Source of the DNA: JAFEBO01 sp044221315
GTDB taxonomy: Bacteria > Planctomycetota > Phycisphaerae > Phycisphaerales > UBA1924
Assembly (NCBI GenBank): GCA_044221315.1
Contig: JBGAPK010000002.1
Span: 62,001 to 126,000, forward strand
Direction: 5' to 3'
Length of the DNA stretch: 64,000 nt
Shown: one piece after another, positions 34,056 to 42,693 of the stretch
Layout: the number at the start of each line of letters is the position of its first letter
Position numbering within the stretch: position 1 is the stretch's first letter
Notes under the pieces: generated by a model
The model's input: only the letters and a program-made list of their open reading frames with translations
What the model was told of the DNA's origin: nothing
The model's database searches: none
Program-made: the position numbers and the translations under genes

Positions 34056-34748
34056 CTACTTCGCCTTCGCGGGCTTTCCCTTGGGAGAAGCCTCTTCCGC
34101 GAGTTCCATGATGAACGCCTTGCCATCGGCCTCGAGCGTGACGCTCACGGGCTTGATGGACTGGACCTTGAAATTCTCGCCCACGATGTCGCCGGCGTGC
34201 ACGAGTTCGTCGTTGATGCGTGCGACGGGTACGCGCCCCATCATGATGCTGCCGAGCTTGAACGTGGCGAATTCCTCCGCCAGCTTCTTCGAGCGTTCTT
34301 CCGCTTTGTGACGGGCGAGGTCCGCGCTGGTGTCGGCCACGGTGCCGGGCTGCTTTGCTTCGCCCGCCTCGGCTCCCATGAGCTTGAACGGGTTGGTGTG
34401 CACGCCCTCGGTGGCCTGTTCGGAGGCGGCGTTGAGCTCGGCCATGCGGCGCTGAAAGTCCTCGGCGCGCCGGTGCTGCGACTCGTCGCGCTTGTAGCTG
34501 ACGTCGGTGGTCTCGAACTTGAGGCCCGACTGCATGCCGTAGCGACGCATGCCGTAGATGAGGCCGACCGAGAGCGCGAGCGTGCCCACGATGATGACGT
34601 GCTGCGTGTGGAAGCGTCGGCGCGGGGCGGCCGCGAAGCCCCTCGCGTCGCCGATCTGCATGCCGGCGGCGAACGCCGCGGGCATCGCCTGCCCCTCCGG
34701 GGGCGCCACCTCGCCTGGGAGCCGTCTTTCCTTATTGCCTGCGCTCAT
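34056..34748 (-). CDS. PilP/GspC-like periplasmic-facing protein of the pilus operon
   Basis: 230 residues: a cytoplasmic N-terminus, one membrane helix (about 51-66, VIIVGTLALSVGLIYG), a charged linker and a C-terminal beta domain with the HR-like pattern VPVARINDELVHAGD and FKVQSIKPVSVTLEADG. That pattern is found in GspC, GspB and PilP, which connect the inner platform to the secretin. The assignment rests on this pattern and on position after pilO: its ATG overlaps the pilO stop by four bases. The family hit itself is weak. Confidence 0.65.
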   Translation of the reverse strand: MSAGNKERRLPGEVAPPEGQAMPAAFAAGMQIGDARGFAAAPRRRFHTQHVIIVGTLALSVGLIYGMRRYGMQSGLKFETTDVSYKRDESQHRRAEDFQRRMAELNAASEQATEGVHTNPFKLMGAEAGEAKQPGTVADTSADLARHKAEERSKKLAEEFATFKLGSIMMGRVPVARINDELVHAGDIVGENFKVQSIKPVSVTLEADGKAFIMELAEEASPKGKPAKAK

Positions 34749-35290
34749 TGCGTCTTCGTCCCTTCGTCGACGTAGTAAATGCTCAGCGTGAACGTCGCCA
34801 GCATGTCCCCGTTCTTGTCGGTGGCACGCTTCAGCTTCAGGTCCGGGACCTTGGTGATCCTGGGCAGGCGCTCGATCTTCCGCAGGAAATCGTGGAACGA
34901 GCGGAAATTGCCCTGGAGGGTGAGTTCCAGCGGCTGCTCCATGTACATCGCGGCCTTGACCGGCTTCAGGCTCTTGACCGTCGGCGGCGAGAGCCCCTGC
35001 TGCGTCGCGAGTTCGGAGACCTGACGCACGATCGCATCGAGCTCTTTCTTGCTCGGCAGCTTGGCCTCGAAGGCCTCGATGCTCGCGCTGATGTCCTTGT
35101 TCTCCTTCTCGAGGTCCGCGTTCCGCGACGTCTCGTCGCGGAGCTTGGCGAGGCGCTCGCGCTTGAGATCGACCTCGGCCTTGGCGAGCTCGATCTCGGC
35201 GTTCACGGGCCGGAAGACCAGCCAGTAGCTGGAGAGCGGCACCGCCAGGAGGATCAGCATCAGCAGCAGTTCGCGGAATCCGAATCGCAT
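34745..35290 (-). CDS. pilO: type IV pilus alignment protein PilO
   Basis: 181 residues: an N-terminal membrane helix (about 8-25, LLLMLILLAVPLSSYWLV), a coiled coil (about 30-80, rich in Lys/Glu) and a ferredoxin-like domain (about 95-175, with ELTLQGNFRSFHDFLRKIE, the usual PilO signature). It pairs with PilN and links PilM to PilP. It overlaps the next gene by ATGA and follows pilN by 47 bases. Confidence 0.85.
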   Translation of the reverse strand: MRFGFRELLLMLILLAVPLSSYWLVFRPVNAEIELAKAEVDLKRERLAKLRDETSRNADLEKENKDISASIEAFEAKLPSKKELDAIVRQVSELATQQGLSPPTVKSLKPVKAAMYMEQPLELTLQGNFRSFHDFLRKIERLPRITKVPDLKLKRATDKNGDMLATFTLSIYYVDEGTKTQ

Positions 35291-35337
35291 CGCGTGTTAC
35301 TCCCGCCCGGTCGGTGTGCCGCCGGCGTTGGAACGGT

Positions 35338-36120
35338 TCACTCGCCCGACTTGGCCTGCGCCGTTGCTTTCGGGGCGGAATTCTGATCGCCCTGCGGTAT
35401 CGACATCGAAGGCCGGGCGTCGACCGTCGAATTCAGGCCCGCGAGAATCTGGAACTTTCGGAAGATGGTCTGGTCGATCTTGGTGGTGTCGATGAACGCG
35501 AGGTCGGGGTGATCGAGGATGGTGCACTCGCCGAGCTTGGAGAGAAAATCGGTCACATCGGTGTTGCGCTGAGCAAGCCCGTTGATGGTGAGGGTGTATT
35601 CGAACTTCGGAGCCCGCACCGGGTCCTTCTTATCGTCCTTGGACGCGGGCCTGGCGTCGGTGAGCGACTTGACCGCGGGCTTGGCGTCGGCCTTGGGCTG
35701 CTCCTTGGGCGGCTCGATGCGCTTGCTCTTGAGCTCGAGTTCGGCGAACGCGACCGATTCGTCGGGGCAGCGGTTCACGATCTGCTCGAGCAGAACGCTG
35801 CGCGGGATGCGCTCGGTAAGGGCTGTGGTGATCTCGGCCTTGTCGAGCATCTGCGAGCGCTGGGCCTCGAGCGACTTGAGCTGCTCGATCTTCTTGGCTT
35901 CCTGGGCGTAGAGCTCGTTGATCTTGCTCTGCTGGGCCCGCACGCTCTCCCACCGGCGGGTGGTGACGAAGAACGCGGCGATCACCCCGAACATGACGAT
36001 CGCGAAGAGCCCCAGGGCCATCGCGTTGGCGCGGACCGAACTCTGCCTCTCGACATAGTCCTCGGGCAGGAAGCTCGCGTTGGTGTTTGCCTCGTCGGTC
36101 TGTCGCAGGAAGGGGTTCAT
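35338..36120 (-). CDS. pilN: type IV pilus assembly protein PilN-like
   Basis: 260 residues. A short cytoplasmic tail begins NPFLRQTDEANTNASFLPED, the type of N-terminal motif by which PilN binds PilM (NLLP in classical PilN; here SFLPED). A membrane helix lies at about 37-53, followed by a coiled coil (QQSKINELYAQEAKKIEQL) and a ferredoxin-like domain with an inserted Lys/Pro/Ala-rich loop (about 140-165). A GAAAGG lies before the ATG at 36120. Identity is supported by order between pilM and pilO. Confidence 0.8.
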   Translation of the reverse strand: MNPFLRQTDEANTNASFLPEDYVERQSSVRANAMALGLFAIVMFGVIAAFFVTTRRWESVRAQQSKINELYAQEAKKIEQLKSLEAQRSQMLDKAEITTALTERIPRSVLLEQIVNRCPDESVAFAELELKSKRIEPPKEQPKADAKPAVKSLTDARPASKDDKKDPVRAPKFEYTLTINGLAQRNTDVTDFLSKLGECTILDHPDLAFIDTTKIDQTIFRKFQILAGLNSTVDARPSMSIPQGDQNSAPKATAQAKSGE

Positions 36121-36145
36121 CGGTGCCTTTCGCTGGTCGATTCGA

Positions 36146-37285
36146 TCAAAGGTCCGCCGGGCAATGGCAGAGACCAACCGCCACGCCGAATCCCGGCTGG
36201 GCTTGCTTCATGTCCACGCCCTGGCAGGGCTCGCTGCCGGTCCGGGCCACACGGGCCAGCGGGTCGGCGAGTTTGGTGCTTATTCCGATGCTCCGGGCGA
36301 TTGCGTGGCTGAAGGCCTGCTGGCGGCTCTCTCCACCAAGGAAGACCGCCTGCTCCACCCGCTTGCCCGGGAAGAGAGCGTCGTGATACCGAAGACTCAT
36401 GCGAATCTCGTCGGCGATGATCTCGAGCGGTTCGCGGAGGTCTACGCCGTTGCTGTCGGACGAAGCCGGAGCGCCCCCGGCGTTCTTGAGCATCGCCATG
36501 CCCTCTCCGGGCTCGTTGCTCGTGCCCATCTGCTCGAGGGCGAGCCGGGTCCGGTGCGCGTCCTGAAGCGGGCACTTGAGCTGGCGTGCCACAACCCGGT
36601 CGAGTTGTCTCCCGCCAACCTCGATGATCCGCTCAAAGACGATGGTGCCCCCGTGGGCGATCATGACTTTGGTGGTGTGCGCGCCAAAGTCCAGATAGAG
36701 CGCGATCGCGTCCTTCTCGCCGCCCCCGGCGATCTCGAAGGCCTTCATCGCCGCCGTAAATTCACTGTGCATGCCGACCGGCTCCAGGCCGGCCTTGCGA
36801 ATCGAGTTCACCATGTGCTCGACGGCCGAGCGTGCCGCGGCGTTCACGATCACCTCCAGCTTGGCGTTCCCGGCGCACGCCACCTCGTGATGACGCAGCA
36901 CCAGAGCGCCCGGATCGCAGCCCACCTGCTGCCCCACCGCCGCCCCGATCACCTGGCTCAGCGGGACGCCCTCGATCTTCTGGATCTGGAGGTGCTTGCA
37001 GAAGAGCTGCCAACTGGGGAGCGAGCAGATCACCCGCTTGCCCTTGAAGCCCCCCTTCTTCACGAGCTTGGGGAGTTGCCTGAGCTGAGAATCAAGCCGC
37101 TTGGCGTGGTCGTCCATGAATTCGTCCGAGGACTCAACCATCGCCGCGGCCACGAGGGTCGGCACGGGTCCCGGCTGGACCTGGATCAACTTCAGCGACG
37201 AAACGCCAAAGTCAACGCCAATCGCCGGGGAGAGCTGCTTCATCAGCCCCACCGAGTTCAACTTGCGCAACAGTTCGATCGACAT
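36146..37285 (-). CDS. pilM: type IV pilus assembly protein PilM
   Basis: 379-residue actin-like cytoplasmic ATPase. The first phosphate loop is AIGVDFGVSSLKLIQV (about 21-36), the second is ALYLDFGAHTTKVMIA (about 195), and AVFLGGESRQQ marks the adenosine site. PilM binds the PilN tail and organises the pilus platform. It is the first gene of the pilM-N-O-P-B operon, all on the minus strand with gaps of 4 overlapping to 47 bases. The ATG at 37285 is preceded by GGAG; the upstream open frame to 37555 overlaps mqnB and is not coding. Confidence 0.9.
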   Translation of the reverse strand: MSIELLRKLNSVGLMKQLSPAIGVDFGVSSLKLIQVQPGPVPTLVAAAMVESSDEFMDDHAKRLDSQLRQLPKLVKKGGFKGKRVICSLPSWQLFCKHLQIQKIEGVPLSQVIGAAVGQQVGCDPGALVLRHHEVACAGNAKLEVIVNAAARSAVEHMVNSIRKAGLEPVGMHSEFTAAMKAFEIAGGGEKDAIALYLDFGAHTTKVMIAHGGTIVFERIIEVGGRQLDRVVARQLKCPLQDAHRTRLALEQMGTSNEPGEGMAMLKNAGGAPASSDSNGVDLREPLEIIADEIRMSLRYHDALFPGKRVEQAVFLGGESRQQAFSHAIARSIGISTKLADPLARVARTGSEPCQGVDMKQAQPGFGVAVGLCHCPADL

Positions 37286-37450
37286 GCGCTCCGATCCCTC
37301 CACGCCGGCAGTTTCGGCGGGAGAGAATCGACGGTCCGGCGCTCGGGCTTGACCGGGGCTGCACGCGTCGGGCGATGGCGACGTTCTCGCCCCTTCACGA
37401 CCGGCGCACACGGTGCGGCAGGCAGCACAACCGGCCTTTGCCGTGCGGGC

Positions 37451-37479
37451 CGATAACACGGACAAAACGCGGGGGTCAA
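37451..37479 (-). promoter_or_regulatory. possible promoter of the pilM operon
   Basis: On the minus strand, TTGACC (37474-37479) and TTATCG (37451-37456) are 17 bases apart. The -35 overlaps the stop of mqnB. The leader to pilM would be about 160 bases. Confidence 0.35.
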
Positions 37480-38201
37480 CCGGCGAGCGCACCGACGATT
37501 CGACCGAGTTCTGCGAGCGCCACCGGCAAATCCCAGCCCTGCCGGGCACGATCACCGGTCCGGTTGCTCACGACTCGCATTTCCGCAAATGGCACCCCGA
37601 ACCTGCGGGCCGCAAGGCCGACGGCCGCTCCTTCCATCGCTTCGGCGACGGCGTTGGGCCCCGCGCGGCGAGCGGTTTCCTGCGCGCGAGCGTCGGTGCC
37701 GGAGCACGTAGAAACAGTGGCGATCGGTCCGATTCTCGAAGCGAGCGGTGCGAGGATTTCCACGAGCCCCGAATCGGGAAAGACGGCATCGCCCTCGGCT
37801 CCGGCGGGAAAACCGCACTCGGCCATGGACTGCCACCCTCCGGGCGTTTCGATGCCTTCATCGACGAGAACCGATGCACTGGCCAGCACGGCGGCACCGA
37901 CCATCGCCCGGGCAGAACCGGGCAGCGAGCCGCATATTCCGAGATTGACAACGGCCGCGCACCGTGAGACCGCGAGCGCGGAAGCGGTCGACCCCGCCGC
38001 GTTCGACTTCCCGACGCCGCTGATCATGAGATCGAACACCGGATGCACGCGGCGCGACTTCCAGAGTTCGAGCGCCGTATCCGGCTGTTGCCCGAATGCC
38101 GCCAGAACAGCGCGGGCTTCGGAAGGGGCGGCCACCACGAGCAAACACCGCCCGTCCGCGGTCGGCAATTTCTTGACGAACTCTGTCAGATCGCGTGCCA
38201 T
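37476..38201 (-). CDS. mqnB: futalosine hydrolase
   Basis: 241-residue nucleoside phosphorylase-fold enzyme. VAAPSEARAVL, GVGKSNAAGSTASAL, NLGICGSLPG, EAMEGAAVGLAARRFGVPF and the final VSNRTGDRARQGWDLP match futalosine hydrolase (MqnB). That enzyme splits futalosine into hypoxanthine and dehypoxanthine futalosine in the alternative menaquinone pathway. A purine nucleosidase such as MTA/SAH hydrolase is the alternative, but the R-T-G-D-R ending and W favour MqnB. No other mqn gene is in the window. Confidence 0.85.
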   Translation of the reverse strand: MARDLTEFVKKLPTADGRCLLVVAAPSEARAVLAAFGQQPDTALELWKSRRVHPVFDLMISGVGKSNAAGSTASALAVSRCAAVVNLGICGSLPGSARAMVGAAVLASASVLVDEGIETPGGWQSMAECGFPAGAEGDAVFPDSGLVEILAPLASRIGPIATVSTCSGTDARAQETARRAGPNAVAEAMEGAAVGLAARRFGVPFAEMRVVSNRTGDRARQGWDLPVALAELGRIVGALAG

Positions 38202-38333
38202 AGAGCTTGGGGAAAGGCGGCCGGCCCGCTATCCTTAGGGTTGTCGGACGGACGCACGGACCCCGCTCCCGAGCAACCAATGTCGCTTTCGACGGTACCC
38301 CCGTTCGGTCCGCCTTCGGTCCCGGAGAACCTC

Positions 38334-40070
38334 ATGATACGGCTGAAGGGAAAACGGGGAGTGATCGGGGCCGGGCTCATGCTCGTGGTGTTGTCGGGGG
38401 GGACATGGTCCCTATTCCGCGGCGGACGTCCGGCGACGGGCGCCACGAACGCCGAAATCCTGCCAACGTCCGATACAGCCGAGATTTCGCGCGCCAGTTT
38501 CGATATCACAACGCTCGCCACGGGCGAGCTCGAAGCCAAGAAACAGGTCGAGATCCGCTCGCGAGTCGAGCAGCAGGCGGTCATCCAGGAGATCATTCCC
38601 GAAGGCTCACGCGTAAAAGAGGGCGATACCCTCGTCCGCCTCAACGCCGACCGCATCCAGACCTCGATCGACGAGCAGTTGCTCCAGATCGAAACGGCCA
38701 AAAGCGAATTGGTTGCCGCGGAGAACGGCTACAACATCCAGGTCAACGAGAACTCGAACAATCTCCGCAACGCGGAGCTGAAGGTCACGCTCGCCCAGTT
38801 GTCGCTCCAGCAGTGGGTCGAGGGCGAGGTCAAGACACACCGCGAGGCCGATCGGCTTGCGCTCTCGCAGTCCAAGCTCGAGCTGGATCGCCTGGCGGAG
38901 AAGGTGATCCGCTCCCAGAAGCTGCAGAGTCAGGGGTTTCTTTCCAAGGACGAACTCGAGCGCGACGAACTGGACTACATCAAGGCCCAGAGCGCCTGGA
39001 GCAAGGCCCAGCTCGACTCGCGGGTCTACGAGTCTTTCCAATTCCCGAAGGACCAGAAGCAGAAGCAGGGCGACCTTGAACAGGCCAACAGCGAGCTCGT
39101 CAAGGTCAAGATGAACGCCGAGATCGACCTTGCCAGCAAGGCGGCCCAGCGGAACAACAAACGCACCCAGCTCACGATCCGTGAGAACTCGCTCGCCAAG
39201 CTCCGCCAGCAGCTCGACGCCTCAACGATCAAGGCCCCCTCCGAAGGACTGGTGGTCTACGCCACCAGCATGCGGCGGAACATGTGGGGAGGCAACGAGG
39301 GCCCGCTCCAGATCGGCCGCCAGGTTTATCCCAACGAACTGCTCGTCGTGCTGCCCGATACCAGCGAGATGGTGGCGTCGGTGCAGGTGCACGAGAGCCT
39401 GGCCGGCGACGTCAAGCCCGGGATGGCCGCGACAATCAAGGTCGACGCGGCGAACGGGAAGGTCTTCCGCGGAGCCGTCGATTCGATCGGCGTGCTTGCC
39501 GAGTCCGGCGGCTGGCGCGATCCCGACCGGCGCGAGTACACCGTCAAGATCCGGGTCGAGGGCGGGCAGGACATCGCCATTCTGAAGCCCTCGATGCGCT
39601 GCGAAGCGAGGCTCACCATGGGCCGCATCGAGAACGCGATCGCCATTCCCGTCCAGGGAGTTTTTACCGACGGACCGGTGCGATTCCTGTACGCGAGCAA
39701 GTCCGGCCGGTACGAGCGCGTGCCGATCAAGCTGGGCAAGCGCTCGGACACCTTCGCCGAGATCCTCGCGGGTGCGACGCCGGGCCGCACCATCCTGCTC
39801 CGAGACCCCACCCCCGCGGAAGTACTCGCCGGCGGATGGGACAAGCCGAGCCTTGAGCTCGCCGGATACTCGCTGGATGAGAAGGGCAACCCCGTGATGC
39901 GCGATGCGGCGCCCGCAACCGGAAAGCCCGCGGTACCCGCGAAGGTCGGCGCGGCGGAGGGCACCCCGGCGGCGGCGATCGCCACGACCGACAAGCCCGC
40001 GGCAGGCGCCGAGACCAAGCCCGAAGCGAAGGTCGAGACCAAGCAGGCCGCGGCAGCGCCGGCGAAGTGA
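38334..40070 (+). CDS. HlyD/RND-type membrane-fusion adaptor
   Basis: 578 residues. An N-terminal membrane anchor (about 8-25) leads to a lipoyl-like half-motif (ATGELEAKKQVEIRSRV). A long alpha-helical hairpin follows (about 120-290, very rich in Glu/Lys/Gln, QLSLQQWVEGEVKTHREADR), then the second lipoyl half (ASTIKAPSEGLVVYA) and beta-barrel domain (VHESLAGDVKPGMAATIKVD). The C-terminal tail (about 500-578) is Ala/Pro/Lys-rich and looks disordered. Such proteins bridge an inner-membrane pump to an outer-membrane channel. GGAG six bases upstream supports ATG 38334 over ATG 38280. No transporter or TolC gene is adjacent, so its partner is unknown. Confidence 0.88.
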   Translation: MIRLKGKRGVIGAGLMLVVLSGGTWSLFRGGRPATGATNAEILPTSDTAEISRASFDITTLATGELEAKKQVEIRSRVEQQAVIQEIIPEGSRVKEGDTLVRLNADRIQTSIDEQLLQIETAKSELVAAENGYNIQVNENSNNLRNAELKVTLAQLSLQQWVEGEVKTHREADRLALSQSKLELDRLAEKVIRSQKLQSQGFLSKDELERDELDYIKAQSAWSKAQLDSRVYESFQFPKDQKQKQGDLEQANSELVKVKMNAEIDLASKAAQRNNKRTQLTIRENSLAKLRQQLDASTIKAPSEGLVVYATSMRRNMWGGNEGPLQIGRQVYPNELLVVLPDTSEMVASVQVHESLAGDVKPGMAATIKVDAANGKVFRGAVDSIGVLAESGGWRDPDRREYTVKIRVEGGQDIAILKPSMRCEARLTMGRIENAIAIPVQGVFTDGPVRFLYASKSGRYERVPIKLGKRSDTFAEILAGATPGRTILLRDPTPAEVLAGGWDKPSLELAGYSLDEKGNPVMRDAAPATGKPAVPAKVGAAEGTPAAAIATTDKPAAGAETKPEAKVETKQAAAAPAK

Positions 40071-40074
40071 TGAA

Positions 40075-41328
40075 TCAGGAGGCCCTTCGGCGCTGAATGA
40101 GTTCCGCGGCGCGATTCTCGCTTGGGTTGGCGGCGTGACCAAGTTCGAAGGCGTGCGCGAACGGCGGCGAGAAATTATCCTCGGCCACCGCGGCGCCCTC
40201 CGCGCGAACGACCGAGAGGTCGGTCCGCTCGCGCAGATCGAAGACTTCGGGCTCGTCGTTTCGGCCGTGGTGAACAAGCGTTTCCACGATCGGGCGGCAG
40301 GGGTCCTCGTGAAACCACCGCGTGACGACGCACTCGTGGCCGCTGGAGAGCATGACGATCGTGCCCGGGGCGTATGCGGGGACGACGTTCAGAATTGCTT
40401 TCAGAATCATCGGATCGAGCCTGCGGGCGTGCTCGGGCCGCTGGATGAGTTTGAGAGCGCGGACCGTGGGAATGGGCGAGGCGCCCTGAGCGTTGTCGGC
40501 CTGGCGCAGGCGTGTGAACAGGTCGGCCCCCGCCACGATCCGGGCGAAGATGTGAATGTCCTGCCCCTTGGGTGCCACTTCGGCATCGAGGCCGTCCTTC
40601 CTCGTCGGAAAACCGGTCCCATCGAACGACTGGTGGTGGTGCAGGATGCAGGCGGCGGCCGAAGGCTCGATCTGATCGTGCACGAGGTCGTAGCCGATCT
40701 GCGGATGCTCGCGGAAGACGGGGTCGGAATCGTCTTGCGTGCGTTCCCAATGCTCGCGCACGTCGGCAGGAATGCGGAGCATTCCGATATCGTGCAGCAT
40801 GGCCCCGACGCCGAGATTTGAAACGTCCTTGGCGCTGCTGGCCGGGAGGCGGGTGCGCTCGCGGACGAGGTAGAAATCGAGTTTGAGGCCCATGAGCACG
40901 CTGAGCAGGCAGACGTTGCTGGCATGGCGCAGGGCAGGTGAGGAGCTCTCTCCGAGCTCCTGCACGAACATCGCGGCCTTGGGCCGGTCGCAGAACTTCT
41001 CCAACAGGCCTGAGACAGCCCGCTTGTAGGAGTAATAGTCCAGTTTCGCGTGGGCATCGCAGATCACCGCGTCGAGGGCTCGCCGGATCTGGCCCGTGAC
41101 CGCGGCGCACGCCTGAACGATCCCCGGCGAGAGGTATTCGCCGAGCCGCTCCAGTCGCGGATACCGCACCCAGACCTCGCGCAGGCCGAGTTCCCGCATC
41201 TTGGCGATGGTGTGCGGGTCGAGGATGGCCCCGGGGCGCAGCAGAACCACCTCGGGACGACGCGGGTGAAGCACCGGCATCGCCACGATCATCCCGTCAC
41301 GGGCTTGATACAGCGCCACTCGAAGCAT
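40075..41328 (-). CDS. divergent HD-GYP domain protein
   Basis: 417 residues. The N-terminal about 120 residues resemble the DUF3391-type segment before HD-GYP domains. The HD domain has H179-D180 in AMLHDIGMLRIP, then REHPQIGYDLV and ILHHHQSFDGTGFP (228-241). Canonical HD-GYP proteins, which hydrolyse cyclic di-GMP, read HDxGK, HHHE and GYP; here K is M, E is Q and Y is F. The metal-binding histidines and aspartate are mostly kept, so activity is possible but not assured. The last about 80 residues (after FHEDPCRP) have no recognised domain. It is divergent from the M16 gene. Confidence 0.85.
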   Translation of the reverse strand: MLRVALYQARDGMIVAMPVLHPRRPEVVLLRPGAILDPHTIAKMRELGLREVWVRYPRLERLGEYLSPGIVQACAAVTGQIRRALDAVICDAHAKLDYYSYKRAVSGLLEKFCDRPKAAMFVQELGESSSPALRHASNVCLLSVLMGLKLDFYLVRERTRLPASSAKDVSNLGVGAMLHDIGMLRIPADVREHWERTQDDSDPVFREHPQIGYDLVHDQIEPSAAACILHHHQSFDGTGFPTRKDGLDAEVAPKGQDIHIFARIVAGADLFTRLRQADNAQGASPIPTVRALKLIQRPEHARRLDPMILKAILNVVPAYAPGTIVMLSSGHECVVTRWFHEDPCRPIVETLVHHGRNDEPEVFDLRERTDLSVVRAEGAAVAEDNFSPPFAHAFELGHAANPSENRAAELIQRRRAS

Positions 41329-41432
41329 GAAGGGCCCCCATCTGCCATCGGACGGCGCGGCTCGCGAATCCAGATCGCCCTCCGGAACAAACCCGCGTTC
41401 GCCCCCCCAGATTCCGATAATCGGGCATTTCC

Positions 41433-41438
41433 TACACT
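41433..41438 (+). promoter_or_regulatory. TANNNT -10 element, leaderless M16 gene
   Basis: TACACT is followed by nine bases and ATG 41448; there is no Shine-Dalgarno. Confidence 0.5.
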
Positions 41439-41447
41439 CGGGACCCG

Positions 41448-42686
41448 ATGGCGATCCACGTATCCAAACTCCGCTGCGGCATGACGCTCCTGGTTGAGCC
41501 CATGGCCAGCGTTCGTTCGCTCGCTCTTTCCTGGCTCGTTCCCGGCGGATCCGCCGAGGACCCGGCCAATCGCCTCGGACGCGCCGCGATGTGGTCCGAG
41601 CTTCTGATGCGGGGAACACAGACCCTGGACTCGCGTGCCCACGCCGATGCCGTGGACAAGCTCGGGGCCTCCCGGCACGTGGAGAATGGGGCGTACTTTC
41701 TCCGCGTCAGCTCGACACTGCTTGGCGAGCGGATCCGGCCCGTGCTGCCGCTGATCGCCGACATGGTGCTTCGCCCGCGGCTGGATCAGGACGCGGTCGA
41801 ACCAGCCCGGGATCTGGCCCTGCAGGCGCTCGCTTCCCTCGCCGACGATCCGCAGGAGCGCGCGATGCTGTCGGCGAAGGATCGGCATTTTGCGCCGCCC
41901 CTGAACCGCTCCGGGCTGGGCACGGAGGCCGGGCTGACGTCTTTGACGCATGAGGAGCTGGTCCGGGGTTGGCGCGAGGTGCAGAATCCGGCTCGCTCCA
42001 TTTTCTGCGCGGCCGGCAGCATTGACGTTGGAGAGATGGCGCAGCAACTCGACGACGTCTTCGCCGATTGGTCCGGCGCAAGCCCCGAGCCACGACTCGG
42101 CGCTCCGGGCCCGCGGGGCTACGCGCACCAGGAAGACCAGACCAATCAGGTCCAGATCATCGTTCTGCACGACGCTCCGCCGGAAACATCGGACGATGCG
42201 TTGCTCGAAAAGGTTGTGGTGAACGTGCTTTCGGGCGGCATGTCGGGCAGGCTTTTCAGCGAGGTGCGCGAGAAGCGGGGCCTCTGCTACAGCGTGAGCG
42301 CGGGCTACCGGGGCGATCGGGATTTTGGCGTCGTTTCCGCGTACGTGGGAACGAAGCCCGAGCGGGCGCAGGAAAGTCTCGACGTCCTGATGGCGGAGAT
42401 GCGGCGCATTCAGACGCCCGAGGGCGCCATCACGCCCGAGGAGTTCTCTCGGGCCATCGTCGGGATGAAAAGCAAGCTGGTTTTTTCGGGCGAATCGACG
42501 GCGGCGCGGGCGGCGGCAATCGGCGCCGACTACTTCCGGCTGGGACGCTGCCGCACGCTCGAGGAACTCTCGAAGCAGGTGGACGAGGTCACGCTCGACC
42601 GGGTGAACGAGTACGTGAAGCGGCGTTCCTTTGGGCGGCTCACGGTACAGACCGTTGGGCCGACGCCGTTGAAACCGCCGGCGTAA
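41448..42686 (+). CDS. M16 (insulinase-like) protein lacking the catalytic zinc motif
   Basis: 412 residues with the two-domain M16B fold: N-terminal half to about 200, and C-terminal half with VREKRGLCYSVSAGY (about 277-291), the conserved substrate-binding Arg/Tyr region. Where active peptidases have HxxEH (HFLEHMLFKGT), this protein reads AMWSELLMRGT (47-57), so both histidines and the glutamate are gone. It resembles the non-catalytic subunit of heterodimeric M16 peptidases, but no catalytic partner gene is adjacent. It might bind peptides or pair with an M16 encoded elsewhere. It converges with the Hsp70 gene, with eight bases between them. Confidence 0.88.
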   Translation: MAIHVSKLRCGMTLLVEPMASVRSLALSWLVPGGSAEDPANRLGRAAMWSELLMRGTQTLDSRAHADAVDKLGASRHVENGAYFLRVSSTLLGERIRPVLPLIADMVLRPRLDQDAVEPARDLALQALASLADDPQERAMLSAKDRHFAPPLNRSGLGTEAGLTSLTHEELVRGWREVQNPARSIFCAAGSIDVGEMAQQLDDVFADWSGASPEPRLGAPGPRGYAHQEDQTNQVQIIVLHDAPPETSDDALLEKVVVNVLSGGMSGRLFSEVREKRGLCYSVSAGYRGDRDFGVVSAYVGTKPERAQESLDVLMAEMRRIQTPEGAITPEEFSRAIVGMKSKLVFSGESTAARAAAIGADYFRLGRCRTLEELSKQVDEVTLDRVNEYVKRRSFGRLTVQTVGPTPLKPPA

Positions 42687-42693
42687 GGGGCGG

